64,000 nucleotides of DNA. Source: Akebia trifoliata (Eukaryota; Streptophyta; Magnoliopsida; Ranunculales; Lardizabalaceae). The stretch spans positions 2,046,001-2,110,000 of the forward strand of contig CM030709.1 of assembly GCA_017979445.1 (NCBI GenBank). Reading direction: 5' to 3'. The notes under the pieces are model-generated. The model did no database searches and was not told the origin of the DNA. It worked only from the letters and a program-made list of their open reading frames with translations. The stretch's first letter is position 1. Every line of letters begins with the position of its first letter. Positions 24,900 to 36,757 of the stretch are shown piece after piece. The translations under genes were made by a program, and so were the position numbers.

Positions 24900-26540
24900 C
24901 TGTAATGTCCAAGTTGTCCTACAACTCGTTTTCCACGTTGGACAAACAAACGGCTGAGATACGAATAGAGACTTGTGACCACACATTTTCTTTGCGATTG
25001 ATATAATCTCATCATATCAACCGTTTGTTGGATACTTGTGTCCGATACCGAATTATACTAGAATTTTACTTATACTTTTGCATTTTGGTTTCGAGTTTGA
25101 TTCGAACTCCTACCATCCCGTAGAGTAAGGCTAGACTGACTAAGTTAGTAAGGGATTTTGAGACATCCAAAAACATGATCAGATATTACATCAAAAAAAT
25201 ATAATGGTTCTAGTTCTAAATACCTTAGGAATTGAACATGAACCGACCCATTGACACCCTTAGTCCACGCTACTTCAGTTCATGCAAAAGGCTAAGGAAT
25301 AGAAAAGATAATAAAGTTAGATGATATTGTTGGAAAAGGAGAGAAGAGAAAAGACAATAAATTTGGGATATTCTTAGGTAGGTAAGGAGAAAAAAGACAA
25401 TAAAATTGTCTTCGAGATTCATGGTTAGATTAAAAAGGGAAGCAACCATCCTATTTTCTATATATACTAGATCTACAATTTCTTCGTGCCTACGACATAA
25501 GCATCTTTTTTGGGGTTAAGGAAATAAAAGAGGAAAAATAATAAAGTTGGAAGAGTATTTATTAAAAAATCTTTTGGGTTGAAGGGGAAAAAGAATAAAA
25601 TTAGAGAAATACTATTTTTAAGAAATGGAGGAGAAGATGAAAGACAATAAAGTTGGAGAGATAACATTGAAAAATTAATAGAAGAAAGAGATAAAGGTAG
25701 GGGTGTTTTTGGAAAGATGAAGAAAATAAAAGGTAAAAAAGTAAAATTTGTCCTCAAGATTATTTATTTATGAATATAAATCTTAAGACAAAGAGAGTGG
25801 GACCCATTGTTTTGTTTTATTTAGAGTGCTGATAATTTGACTTAGGCACGTGGCAACTTAATCGACTTACCTGACGTGATAGGCTCGTGAATCGTAGATG
25901 TGTGTTCCTCAGGATACAAAACTACAATTCCCTATAAAAGGTGCAGTTTGTATCTCGAAGAGAGCATATCTACAATTTTCAAGCCTGTCACATCAGATAA
26001 GTCAATTAAGTATGCCATGTGCTTAAGTTAGATTGTCATAACTCTTCTATTTATGTAATACTAGAGTTTGCCTGGGCATCCTTTTTGTGGTTAAAGAGGT
26101 AGTAAGATAGGAAAGATCGTAAAGTTATAGGAATATAATTGAAAATGATGGTAAAAGATGAAATATTGTAAAATTGGAGGGCTATTATTGCAAAATAGAG
26201 GGAGAAGAAGAGAAGAAAAATAATAAAATTGTAGGGGTGAAGAGGACAGACAATAAAGTGGGGTATTGTCGATCCCACTCCAACGTAGGTGGAATGGGAT
26301 GTTTATACCCCATAATTGTAACTAAAGTGTGACTCACCATTGTGTTTTATTTTATATATGACTAATGATAAACTTACCCGAAAAAAAGTCACTAAAAATT
26401 CACTTGCTATAACCATAAATCTTTTTTCCTTTGTGTAGCCCGAAGAAAAAGATCCATGGTTCTATGTACATGCCACATCTGACAATGAATTTTGAATGGC
26501 TTTTTTCGAGTCAGTTTATCATGACTCTTTATATATATAT
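24900..26540. other. Intergenic upstream of ABCG31-A
   Basis: No gene was seen. It holds an AT-rich stretch with repeated AGAAAAGACAATAAAGTTGG-like phrases (25320-25760), one complete MITE (25824-26045) and a related one at about 26359-26530. The phrase AAAGACAATAAA recurs at 26160-26260, suggesting old tandem or dispersed repeats. Confidence 0.5.
25824..26045. mobile_element. MITE, GAGT-CTGATAA family
   Basis: The left end GAGTGCTGATAATTTGACTTA is mirrored on the right by TAAGTTAGATTGTCATAACTC. Internal arms include GACGTGATAGG and CTGTCACATCAG. Family members share the motif of a transcript-like TATCTC/GAGATA loop: about 26359-26530, 46299-46521, 50471-50650 and 58015-58206. Confidence 0.7.
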
Positions 26541-26727
26541 GAGGAATGCTAATGTCCAATACTTTATGTGGACATTAGCATTGTCCAACACTTTTTTTCA
26601 ATAATACCCCTCATTATTTTGTCTTTTAGTGAAAAAGACAAAATTATATTAGTCTTTTACACAATAAATTCTTGCTTACATAATAAATGTTATGAACATT
26701 TAAATATATTTTTAAATTATATACTAT
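26541..26727. mobile_element. Truncated MITE, GGGGAATGCTAACGTC family
   Basis: The left end GAGGAATGCTAATGTCC and the following CATTAGCATTGTCCAACAC match the complete element at 27660-28033. The right half is missing where a (TA)n tract and foldback element F4 begin. Confidence 0.6.
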
Positions 26728-26737
26728 ATATATATAT

Positions 26738-27136
26738 GGGGGTCAGGATCAATGGCCATATGAAAAAACATATGTAAAAAACAATGTCACATTAATAAAT
26801 TTTCAAAATATGGATTAGAAGTTTCGGCTTGATGATTTTCTGTGATGATGATTTATATGATGGGAAGATCATCTTGAGAAAAAAAAATCAGTCCAATCTG
26901 AAACTTCTAACCCCATTAAAAGTGATTTAAAATGTGGACCATCGATTTTTTGTCAATTTTTATCAATAATTTGTAAATCACTTTTGATGGATTTAGAAGT
27001 TTCAGATTGAGCTGATTTTTTGTGAGGATGATCTTCTCATCGTAGTGACTATCCTCACAAAAAATCAGCTCAATCCAAAACATCTAACCTATATTTGAAA
27101 AACCATTGTTTTTACATATCTCCCTTGAACCACCCC
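26738..27136. mobile_element. Double-hairpin foldback element F4
   Basis: Two copies of an inverted core (arms like TTAGAAGTTT...CTGATTTT...GAGGATGATC and their inverse) are joined by a spacer and enclosed by outer arms, with AACAATG on the left and CATTGTT on the right. The ends are GGGGGTCAGGATC and CACCCC. It lies between (TA)n tracts. No open reading frame spans it. Confidence 0.7.
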
Positions 27137-27179
27137 ATATATATATATATTTATTTATTTATTTATTTTTGAAGATTAA

Positions 27180-27480
27180 GAGGGGGGGCGGGGTGGTGGT
27201 AAGGTTGACTCTCAAACATAAAACACAAAACAACTACATTCTGTCATAAGCATGCCCATTGGCATCCTTGCTTTCAATTCTTTGCAATTCAATAGGGAGA
27301 TTCATAGGGTGTAACATGATAGCACCTGGGGAGTTGAAGAAGGAAGCGAGATAGTCCACGGCTTGATTGCAATCCTTGTAGCAGAAGGAGAACTCAATGC
27401 TTCGAAATTGGGCAATTGCAATCTTGATAGCTTTTACAATATTTTCCCTTTTCCATAGAACTGTTGTTTTCCCTTTGATG
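27180..27480 (-). pseudogene. Possible LINE RNase H-domain remnant
   Basis: On the minus strand a short frame reads SIEFSFCYKDCNQAVDYLAS near 27400-27340. It resembles the C-terminal helix of plant LINE-type RNase H domains (usual form ...R..N..AD.LA). No flanking reverse transcriptase was found. The call is weak and rests on one motif. Confidence 0.3.
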
Positions 27481-27659
27481 AGTCTATGCCCACTAAATTA
27501 AAAGCCTTTGTTGTATTAAATGGTTTAGCAATCAATGCCAACATAATAAATGTATTTATTAATGGTAAAATAAATGCATTTATTAATGACATAATAAATG
27601 TACTTATTGTATAAAAAACTAACATACCCTTATATTTTTCACTAAAAAACAAAACGAGG

Positions 27660-28033
27660 AGAGGAATGCTAACATCCAAAACCTTAGAGGGATATTGGCA
27701 TTCTCCAACACTTTATTTTTTGAATAATAGCCTATTCATTTTTTTTTTTAGTGAAAAAATAGGGGTATGTTGGTCTTTTACATAATAAATGCTTGTTTGT
27801 ATTGATTACCAAATCATTTATTGTAACAAGACATTTAATTCTAAAAATTAAATGCCCTTAGTATTTATTATGAAATAGACATTTAGTAATTATATAAATA
27901 AGCATTTATTATGTAAGAGACTAATATACCCTTATCTTTTTTACTAAATGAAAAAATAGATAGGGATATTATTGAAAAAAAAGTGTTGTAAAATGCTAAC
28001 TTCCCCATGAGATCTTGGACGTTAGCATTCCCC
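27660..28033. mobile_element. MITE, GGGGAATGCTAACGTC family (complete)
   Basis: Terminal inverted repeats of roughly 50 bp: the left begins GAGGAATGCTAACATCCAAA; the right ends CTTGGACGTTAGCATTCCCC. The interior is AT-rich and partly palindromic, with TTTACATAATAAATGC and its inverse. Partial copies lie at 20222-20482, 26541-26727 and 27480-27660. Confidence 0.8.
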
Positions 28034-28045
28034 TAATATATATAT

Positions 28046-28386
28046 GGGTAACGATTGGTTGTCTAAGTTTGAGCCAAAATCCTAATCAAAGTGATTTGCC
28101 TGATATGGGCTAACAGTTTCGGAATGAATTGATTTTTTGAGGATGATCGATGATGATTCTCACAAAAACTTAGTCAATTCTGAAACTTCTAACTCCAGTT
28201 TATAAGTTGAAGAATCATGGACTGTCAATTTTTACTGTTTATTTATGAACTACTTTTGATGGGATTAGAAGTTTTAGAATGGGCTGATCTTTTATAAGGA
28301 TAATTTCCTCACCATAGAGACTCTCCTCATAAAAAATCAGTCCATTCCAAAACTTTGGGTAGGAATTTGGTTGTTGAACCTAACCC
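28046..28386. mobile_element. Double-hairpin foldback element F5
   Basis: It has the same two-core layout as F4. The ends are GGGTAACGATTGGTTG and GAACCTAACCC, and the outer arms differ from the other copies. It starts directly after a (TA)n tract 12 bp beyond the end of the preceding MITE. Confidence 0.65.
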
Positions 28387-28809
28387 TCTATATATAAAAT
28401 AAAATACAATGGTAAGGCCCACTTATGTGGGATAAAGGTCTTATCCAAGCTATTGTGACCACCCACTCTTAATTTCCTCTTACCCTGCCTCCCCCCCCTA
28501 CTCTTTTTCAATAACTTCTTTAACTTTACTATCTATCATCTTTTACCCTTTCAACCTCAAATTTTTTAATAACCCCCTTCAATTTTGTTATTTCTCCTCT
28601 TTTACCCCTTTAACCCCAAAAGAGGATTCCCTCGATATAGGCATGGGCGAACTCTAGTATATATATATTGAGATAGAGAGAAAGAGATGGGATTATATGG
28701 ATTGAAGGACTGGCTATCATGTGGACCGCATGTGCATGTCACCTAAAAACACAATCAGGTGCCACATGGATGTAGAGCATAAAGTTTTATGAACTTTAAA
28801 AAAAAATCT

Positions 28810-29215
28810 TTTTTTAATGGGAGCGGTTCGACAGCCCTAAAGTTTGCCAAGTTTGGTGCTAAACATTTTTTGTAAATCACTTTTGATGGGGTTAGAAGTT
28901 TTGGAATAGGCTGATATTTTGTGAGGATGATCTCTACGATGAAGAGATCATCCTCACAAAAAATCAGCTCATTTTGAAACTTCTAACCCTAATTTACAAG
29001 TTGAAGAATCGTGGACCGTCCAATTTTTGTAAATAACTTTTGATGGGGTTAGAAGTTTTGGAATAGGCTGATTTTTGGTGAGGATTATCTCCTCATCATA
29101 GAGATCATCCTCACAAAAAATCAGCTCATTCCAAAGGTTTTAACCTATATTTTGAAAAATGTTTGGCACCAAACTTGGCAAACTTTAGGGCTGCCGAACT
29201 GTCCCCTTTTTTAAT
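28810..29215. mobile_element. Double-hairpin foldback element F3 with 9-bp duplication
   Basis: The element is 28819-29206. The flanking 9-mer TTTTTTAAT occurs at 28810-28818 and 29207-29215. Ends: GGGAGCGGTTCGACAGCCC, and from the right GGGGACAGTTCGGCAGCCC. Outer arms carry AAAGTTTGCCAAGTTTGGTG and its inverse. Two core hairpins of about 100 bp lie within. A 9-bp duplication would fit a Mutator-like transposase, although the T-run weakens the evidence. Confidence 0.75.
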
Positions 29216-30381
29216 AGGTAGATTTAAATTTTAAATTTTAGAGTACAATGGCCGTCCATTTTAAAGTCAAGATATAGTATAAAAAATTGGATTTTTTTTC
29301 AAACTCAATCTGGACCACGAAATCTTTTGACAAGTTTGATTTTTCGCTTTTTTGAGCCTGGTACTAGATAGATCTTCTCGAAATACCCAAAACGCATATA
29401 TTATAATAGTGAACAGAAAATCAAATCAAACGTTATGACTAAATCTTTAAATTATGACTATATTGTTCTCCATTCGTTAGTCATTCTCATAATCAAATCA
29501 AATCTTACATCTAAATATTTGAAATAATGTGTACTCTATTCGTCATTTAGCATCACAAATTGTTGGAATGGATGGTAATCACTGTTGAAAAATCAAGGTA
29601 TGTTATAAAAGGTGAAAAAAAAATAGTATTTTGGATTTTTTTTAAAACTACCATAAGGGAGATGGGGTTGAGGGGAGATTACGAAAGAAAAAGTTACTAA
29701 ATGGATCATCAAAACACCACCCAAAAGAAACGGGGATTTAGAAAGAAGCCTCCCACATACTGTGCATTAAATTATTTTCACAAGAATGAAATAATATTGG
29801 GTCCCATATTTTTCGTGTGTTTTGCATTGTTAAATCTATTCAACGCCTTAAACTGTTTTTTCAAGCATTTCTCTCAATCATTTTCTTTAAAAATTCACAT
29901 GTATTTCATTTGAGACCCATTATTTATGAGAAACACACAATACTTCATTTTTCATGTAAATTTTATGACCGTTTCGCATTCCATCTACTTCATTTTTTTT
30001 TGTTTTAGGCATTATATAATTCTTTTTCAATAAGAATTCATATTCATGAGCTTAGTAATGACAAAAGGTTCAGTATGTAATGAGATGTTTGAGAGGGAAC
30101 TAAAATATATTAAGCATTCACAAAATAAAGTGCATTTTACAACATCTTATGATATACCAAGCAGGTCATAATTATAATCATATTTCCAAATTGATTTTAT
30201 TATATGAAAAAATAAAATCATAAAATATCATTTTAATGTGATTTCCAACTGGGTGTTTAGAACTTGTAGCAATTTTCTTTTCTTATTACAGTCCATGCCA
30301 ATTTCAATATCAAGAAAACTAACTGTGGTTTTCCAAATTGCAGAATCAATGGTTATTACCAAGTCTTCGAAATCTATGTCC
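29216..30381. other. Intergenic, nothing recognised
   Basis: AT-rich sequence with no frame of coding character and no repeat matched elsewhere in the window. Short frames at 29701-30008 have no recognisable domain. Confidence 0.5.
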
Positions 30382-31715
30382 ACCATCTTTTCTAAAAGTT
30401 TAAGAAGTTTATGGAGGTGACATAGACACTGAAGAAAAAGAAGATCAACTCAACAAGCACGGCTATGTTAACACCAATCATCACTAAATCCAAGATTCTT
30501 CTCTAAGTACTCTTTCACAGGCCCCTTGAATTCAGCTCCAGCAATACGACCCTCAAAATCACCAGCGGAGAAATTATGATACCTCGCAGGGTCAATGCCA
30601 CCAGGCAAATATAATAAGATCAGATCTATTGTTCTGGGATACTTCGATAAAAACAAAATATAAATAAGAAATAAAAAAGTAGGTGTTGGTGTTTTATTCA
30701 TCACAAACAATAAACTATTTATAGAGAAGATGTGAGACCATCCACCATAATCACGTAGAAGATGACATAGGTGGATGCTATAACTTAAATAGAAGGAAAA
30801 GCAACAAAAAAAAAAAAAAAAAAATCATTGCAAAACATTAGCATGCTTTGTTTTTTTTCTCGGTAGTGTTGTATTTCTATAACAATCAATCACATAGTTT
30901 CTTAATGCAAAAAGATTTTTACTACAATTTTCTAACAACTTATTCAATTTAACTAAAAGGGACAAAGATTTAAGTAACCAATACAAAATACCCCAACAGT
31001 TTTTATTTTATTATTTATAGGAAATGGGGAGTACATTTCAGCTGCTTTCTTCCTATAGTATAGAATCCTCTCAATAAAGAGCTCCCATAACCATAATCAA
31101 GTCTTGTGGTATGCCCCTTCAAATCATTTAGAACATGTTACAATCAGTCCTACAGATAAACATAATTCTGTCCATTTGATAAAAGCTCATATTTAAAGGT
31201 TATGGTCTTTCCATTTCATCATCAATCGCCACTAGATGCCTGAATGAAGACAAATATGCCCAATATATATATAATTCCAAAAGATTATATTCAACCATAC
31301 TAAAGAAAAATCTTGAAATAAGATTTGTGTATAAAAGAATTTAATAACAAGGATATATATATGAGTAAAATTACCTTTCTGAGCCAACATTACCAACACA
31401 GAGCCAAGTATCAAAGGATTCTTGCGTTGATGGATAGCCTCACAACATTGTATGTGGGGCTTCTCCAATATACAAGCATTTGTTTCTGAAAACAAATCCT
31501 AAATTGAGTTGGAGTATTGGTGATCTTTTCAAGGACTCTGAACCAAGAGGTGTAATATTCAAATGCTTAATCAAAATTTTCACCACACGAAATATTTGAA
31601 AACATTACATTAATATCATTTCTATACAAGTTAATAAATGAGGAAACACATTACAATCAAATCTTGGCTGGCGTGATAAATGACAAAAATGATCAAAATC
31701 ACCTGTATTGATAGC
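30382..31715 (-). pseudogene. ABCG31-like 3' remnant (third copy)
   Basis: Degraded pieces in the correct order on the minus strand: the exon 19 donor region (about 31690-31715), exon 20 remnant (about 31375-31610, with QCCEAI-type sequence in another frame), exon 21 remnant (about 31020-31115), a short exon 23 remnant (about 30720-30800) and exon 24 (about 30390-30645, with [18 protein letters not shown]). Exon 22 is not seen. Frames are shifted and internal deletions are obvious. It is more diverged from A and B than they are from each other, so it is an older duplicate reduced to its last TMD. Confidence 0.85.
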
Positions 31716-33462
31716 CCTTATCATGCATGATTCCCATCCAAACCATCAGCCCAACCAATGAGCATTACCCACGGTGAATGTGGACCATAGGTTTGGCATG
31801 ATGCATCATTCACAAATCAAATCCTTCCTAACATACTAACAAAGTTTGAATTCCATAATTATTTGGTGGGGTTATAATTTGGATAAATTCGAAGGAAAAA
31901 AAATGGGAAATTTTCGAGGAATCTACAAATAATGTTTTTTTAGTTTCTTATCAAAATTCATTGTCGACAACCTCCCTAAAAATCTCTATCTCATTATTGA
32001 GGTCATATATAAGATTGAAGAAAATAGAATATTAAGGGTGAAGGGGAAAAATGTTATCCTATTTGTCTTTTATATGGAGAATTTTTCAGAGATACATGAC
32101 TATATTCTTCCTGATAAATTTTTTTATTTCTGCACCAATCTTTCACTAAAGCACATCAATTAATGAATGCAGAGGGTCGGAGGGGCAATGGCCCCGAGTA
32201 AAAAATTCATGGATATCTATATGTATTTTCAGCTTAGGTTTCAAGTGAGAGTTTTATTATTCTTTTGATTACTCTCTGAGGTTCCTGGTGGTTGAGAGAA
32301 TTTTAGAGGTTTGAGTGCATATAATCGATCTTTATCGTTGATAGTAGATTGATCTTCCTCTTCTCCATAGACACGTTGGAAATTTTCCGAACCATGTAAG
32401 CCCTTGTGTTCTTTGTGCGTACTTGTTTTTATTTATTTTTTTCGCTTCCCCACAATAATAGCAATTAGCTAATTTTAATAAAGGTAGAGTCATGAATGAA
32501 ACTTTTTTAGATTAGTACTAGTTATTTGAAATCTCAAGTAGAAGCTCATGGATCAGTTAGGAAACCAAAAGACACTACTCATAGTCACAATATAACAGTG
32601 AGGGAACTTAAGAAATAAAGAGACAAGTTGGCTATAGAAATTAGAACAATGTCCCGCTTGCCAATAGATAAGATACTAGCAAGCACCTTCGGCATTTGAT
32701 TGCAATGTTTTGTGGTAGTCTCTATCATGTGTGATTCCGATGAGCAGTTTACAAAATCTAGTCCTTCATAACCTCTAGTAACAAAGTTCAAATTCCGTAA
32801 TTATTTGGGAGGGGGGAGTTTTTTTGGGGAATCTACAAATGATATTTCTGGGTTTCTTCTAAAAATCCATGGTCTTTCAACCTCATCCCTATCTCGTTCT
32901 TGAAATTAGAATACTCAATGCTGAAGAAAATAGAATTTTGAGGATGAAGGGAAAAAAAAGTTATCCCATTTAATGATTAATCCATAAAGCATTGATTAAT
33001 TTGACTAGTCTTTCATTTAGAGAACCAACTTGACACAAAAGCCTCAATTATATCAGATCTCATCAGGAAGATTCAAATACCCCCTTCAGGGGCCACCGTC
33101 ATGTATTTATCCTTTAAAATTACCTAGTAAGGACTGCACGTGCCTCAAGGACTAGTTTCAAAAAGGATAGTAGGAATTTTATTTTACAGGATATCAATGT
33201 TTTTTCAGGAGACAGATTAATCGCACGTTCACATAGAACAAATAACCTAGTAAAACAAAATGATTCAACAATCTCTTGGTTCAAGACATACACAGATCAA
33301 AGTTGCAAAATTAGATAGCACATTTTAATAAATTGAAACCTCTCGAATTGTTATTACAATCATGTTACAAATTGATTTTTTTATTATACCAATATATAGA
33401 ACTCTAAAATATTATTTCAATGTGTTGGTGAATGTTTACTTGTTGCAGTGAAAGATCACCAA
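31716..33462. other. Intergenic between ABCG31 remnant and copy B
   Basis: No gene was seen. It holds two copies (about 31850-32090 and 32790-32975) of a dispersed repeat typified by AATTATTTGG, TTTGGATAAATTCG and AATCTACAAATAATG. Related copies are in copy B intron 4 at about 41830-42060 and 42235-42380. The stretch 32490-32700 also resembles 41390-41540. From about 33000 it becomes the 3' flank shared with copy A. Confidence 0.55.
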
Positions 33463-36400
33463 TCACCTTCTCTGAAAGTTTAAGAACTTGATGGAGGCAG
33501 CATAGACAGCGAAGAAAAAGAAACAAAAGACAACTAGCACTGCTGCACTAACACCAACCATCCCAGGACCAAACCCGAGACTCTTCTCTAGATACTCTTT
33601 CACGGAGCCTTCGAATTCAGCTCCAACAATATGATTCTCAGAATCACCGAGTTGAGAAGTTATGATACCTCGCAGGGTCCATGCCACTGGGCAAATATAA
33701 TAAAACCAAATCCACCATCCCGGAATACTCTGAAAACAAAAGAAAGGCAAATAAGAAATGAAGTAGTCTTTTTGTATTTTATTCATCACAAATATTAAAC
33801 TACTTACTGGTTTTGGAACAAGAAAACCCGAGAGGAGATTCCATAATGAATAAAATGCGGAAGAAACAACCGCTGCCAAGTGCGGTGAAGATGTCAGACC
33901 AACCGCCATCATACCGTAGAAGGTGAAGTAGGTGAATGTGAGGAACATAAACACAAGATAGAGCAGAAATTTCACTGCAAAACCGGATTTCTTTTAGTGT
34001 TGACTTCCATAACAATCAGTAACATGGTGTTGTCTATTTATTTATTGAAAAAAGATACATATGGTAACTTTTATGTTAGGGCTAACAAGTGCAAGATTCA
34101 GAACTAATTATTTGATAATAAATATATATATATATATAAAGGGAATGCAAACATGTGAGAATTCGGTACCAAACAACCAGCACCATCAACATGAATGTGT
34201 AAAATATTACCTATTGTTCTATCAAAATTGATCATGAAGAATGTGATGACAGCATATAGTATTGTCTGAACGGCGATGTATGGTATCTCAATAAGACCCT
34301 GTTGATGAGAAAAGTATGAAACTTATTATCTGATTCTTTAAAAGGAATAACAACAGAACCAAAAGCGCTACCCAACACCAAAACTCTTACCTGGGCTGCT
34401 GCATAGGGAAATGAGGAGTACATCCCAGCTGCTTTTTCCCTATAGTAAACAGTCCTCTCAATAGAGATAACTGGTTGTACTGAAGAAGCATTATTGACAC
34501 CAAGAAATAAGCATGAAGAATAAAGAGCTCCCATAACCATAAGCAAGTCTTGTGGTGTCCCACTAAAAAACATTTAGAACATGTTTAGTCATTCCTGCGT
34601 AAATGTTATGAGTCCATTTCCATTGCGATCTCAATCGCCAATAGAAAAGGAATTTAGAAAAATATATGAAAATAGAATTCAAAATGAGGATTCAATGAAA
34701 ATATTCATACACACTAAAGCAAAACCTGGATACCAGAAAATGTATAAATTTTTTTACTAACAACCAACTAAAACTAAATAAGAAAATTACCTTCTTGTGC
34801 CCACATTCCAAAACACAGAACCAATTATCAATGCGCTCATTATGGTAAAGAATAGCCTCACAACATTGTAAGCGGGGCTTCTCCAATATACAAGCATTTG
34901 TTTCCAAAAACAAATCTTAAATTGGGTAAGAGAATCTTGTGAATATGTAGAAGTGAACTTCAAGGGTTCTGAACCAGCCGGTGGAATACTCAAACGCTCA
35001 ATCAACTCTTCCACCACCCTAAACAAATGACTTGAAAACATTACATTCTGCTTGTTGGAGAACATAATTTCAATATTAGGTTAACAAGTAAGATGAAACA
35101 TGTTACAATCAAATCTTGCATTATAAATGACAAAGAAGTGATCAAAATTACCTATATTGATTCGAATTTCTGTATGTATCTGCGAAGTCTTGACCGATCC
35201 TATGTTCAGCAGCTGATGTACTAACCTCAAGCATCCAAGTGGCTGGATTGTAACCATTGGGAATAGGAGGAATTCCTTTGATTCCCTGTGAGGAAAAGAA
35301 ACATTAGGATGATGGACTCATTCATAAAGGAATAAGAAAGTGAGAGAGTTCACTGGTACCTCAAAGTAGTCAATCATAGTCTGGGAGTGCTCACCAAGCT
35401 TCCCTCCATATATAACTCTACCCCCTCGTTTCATAAGAAGTAACTGCATCAAAACCACAGAAACAATTTAAAAAAAGAAACATGCAAGCACCAATTGGAG
35501 TTCTGAAATTCATCTGAGGAAAATGTTTGCTAACCTCATCAAATGCTTCAAATATATCAATGCTTGGTTGATGTATGGTACAGACCACAGTTCTTCCAGT
35601 ATCAACAGTATTACGAACAGTACGCATCACAATTGCTGCTGCTCGTGCATCCAATCCAGAAGTGGGTTCATCCATAAAAATAATGGATGGATTTGAAACA
35701 AGTTCCACTGCGATTGTAAGACGTTTTCTTTGTTCTGTTGATAATCCACTACTCCCGGGCAAACCAACCAAAGCATTCCTAAGAATATCAAGCTCTACTA
35801 ATTTCATCACTTCTTCAACAAATTCCTGCATTACATGGAAATGGATTAATTCGAAGAAGAAAAGAAAAGTAAAACAATTACACTTACATATAAAAAGCTG
35901 TCAAGAAACTAACATGTCTCCTTTTTTTGTCGACTTCCTTTGGAAGACGAAGAGATGAAGAGAACAACAGGGATTCTTCAACTGTTATTTGAGGAGAATG
36001 TATATCTGTTTGTTCAACATATCCCGAGATTCGGGCGAAAGTGCTTTGAATTTTTGGGTGCCCTGATATCCTAATATCTCCTTCAATATATCCACCAGTC
36101 TTCCTACCGGCAAGCACATCCATTAATGTTGTTTTCCCAGCACCACTCGAACCAACTAATGCAGTAAGAACACCTGGTGAGAATACTCCACTCACATTTG
36201 ACAGGAGTTGCAATTTCTTTTCTGGAATACCTTTCATTTCCTGAGACACACAAAGAAATAGTGTAAAATAAACTGATTTAAAAACCAAGTAAAGAAAACC
36301 AAATTACAAGTTTACCTTCGGCATATCAACGAAGTAATTCACATTATGGAATGTCATTGATAATGGTTGAAATGGAAGAATCATTCCCTTCTTAGAAGAT

Positions 36401-36726
36401 CCACTTTCAAGATGCACAGGACTCGTTCTAGATTTCTGTCTTTTAACTGCAAATGTCAGGTGATCGTTAGTGTGCAAAAGATATAGTTCCTAGATAGTCT
36501 TAGTAAATAATATACCATCTAAAGGAGACAATATAATAGAATTTTGATGCAAAAAAAATTAAACAAATAAATGAAGTAATAATCATGTGTCATTGATATG
36601 AATTTCGGATAACGGGCACTGACCAGTATCACCAGAACTCTGTTCTGCATCATCAATTGGAATCACCGTTTGGGCCTTTCTAATAGCTGTAATAGTTATT
36701 CATGGAATGGTTATCAGAAAGACACA

Positions 36727-36757
<31 letters not shown>

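Noticed and set aside
26541..28386. CRISPR-like array of repeats
   Set aside because: The repeats are inverted and of unequal spacing, belong to MITEs and foldback elements, and the genome is a plant nuclear one.
35575..35958. 127-codon plus-strand frame opposite ABCG31-B exon 17
   Set aside because: It is the antisense of the conserved NBD2 exon and has a near twin opposite copy A. Its openness follows from the codon use of the real gene.
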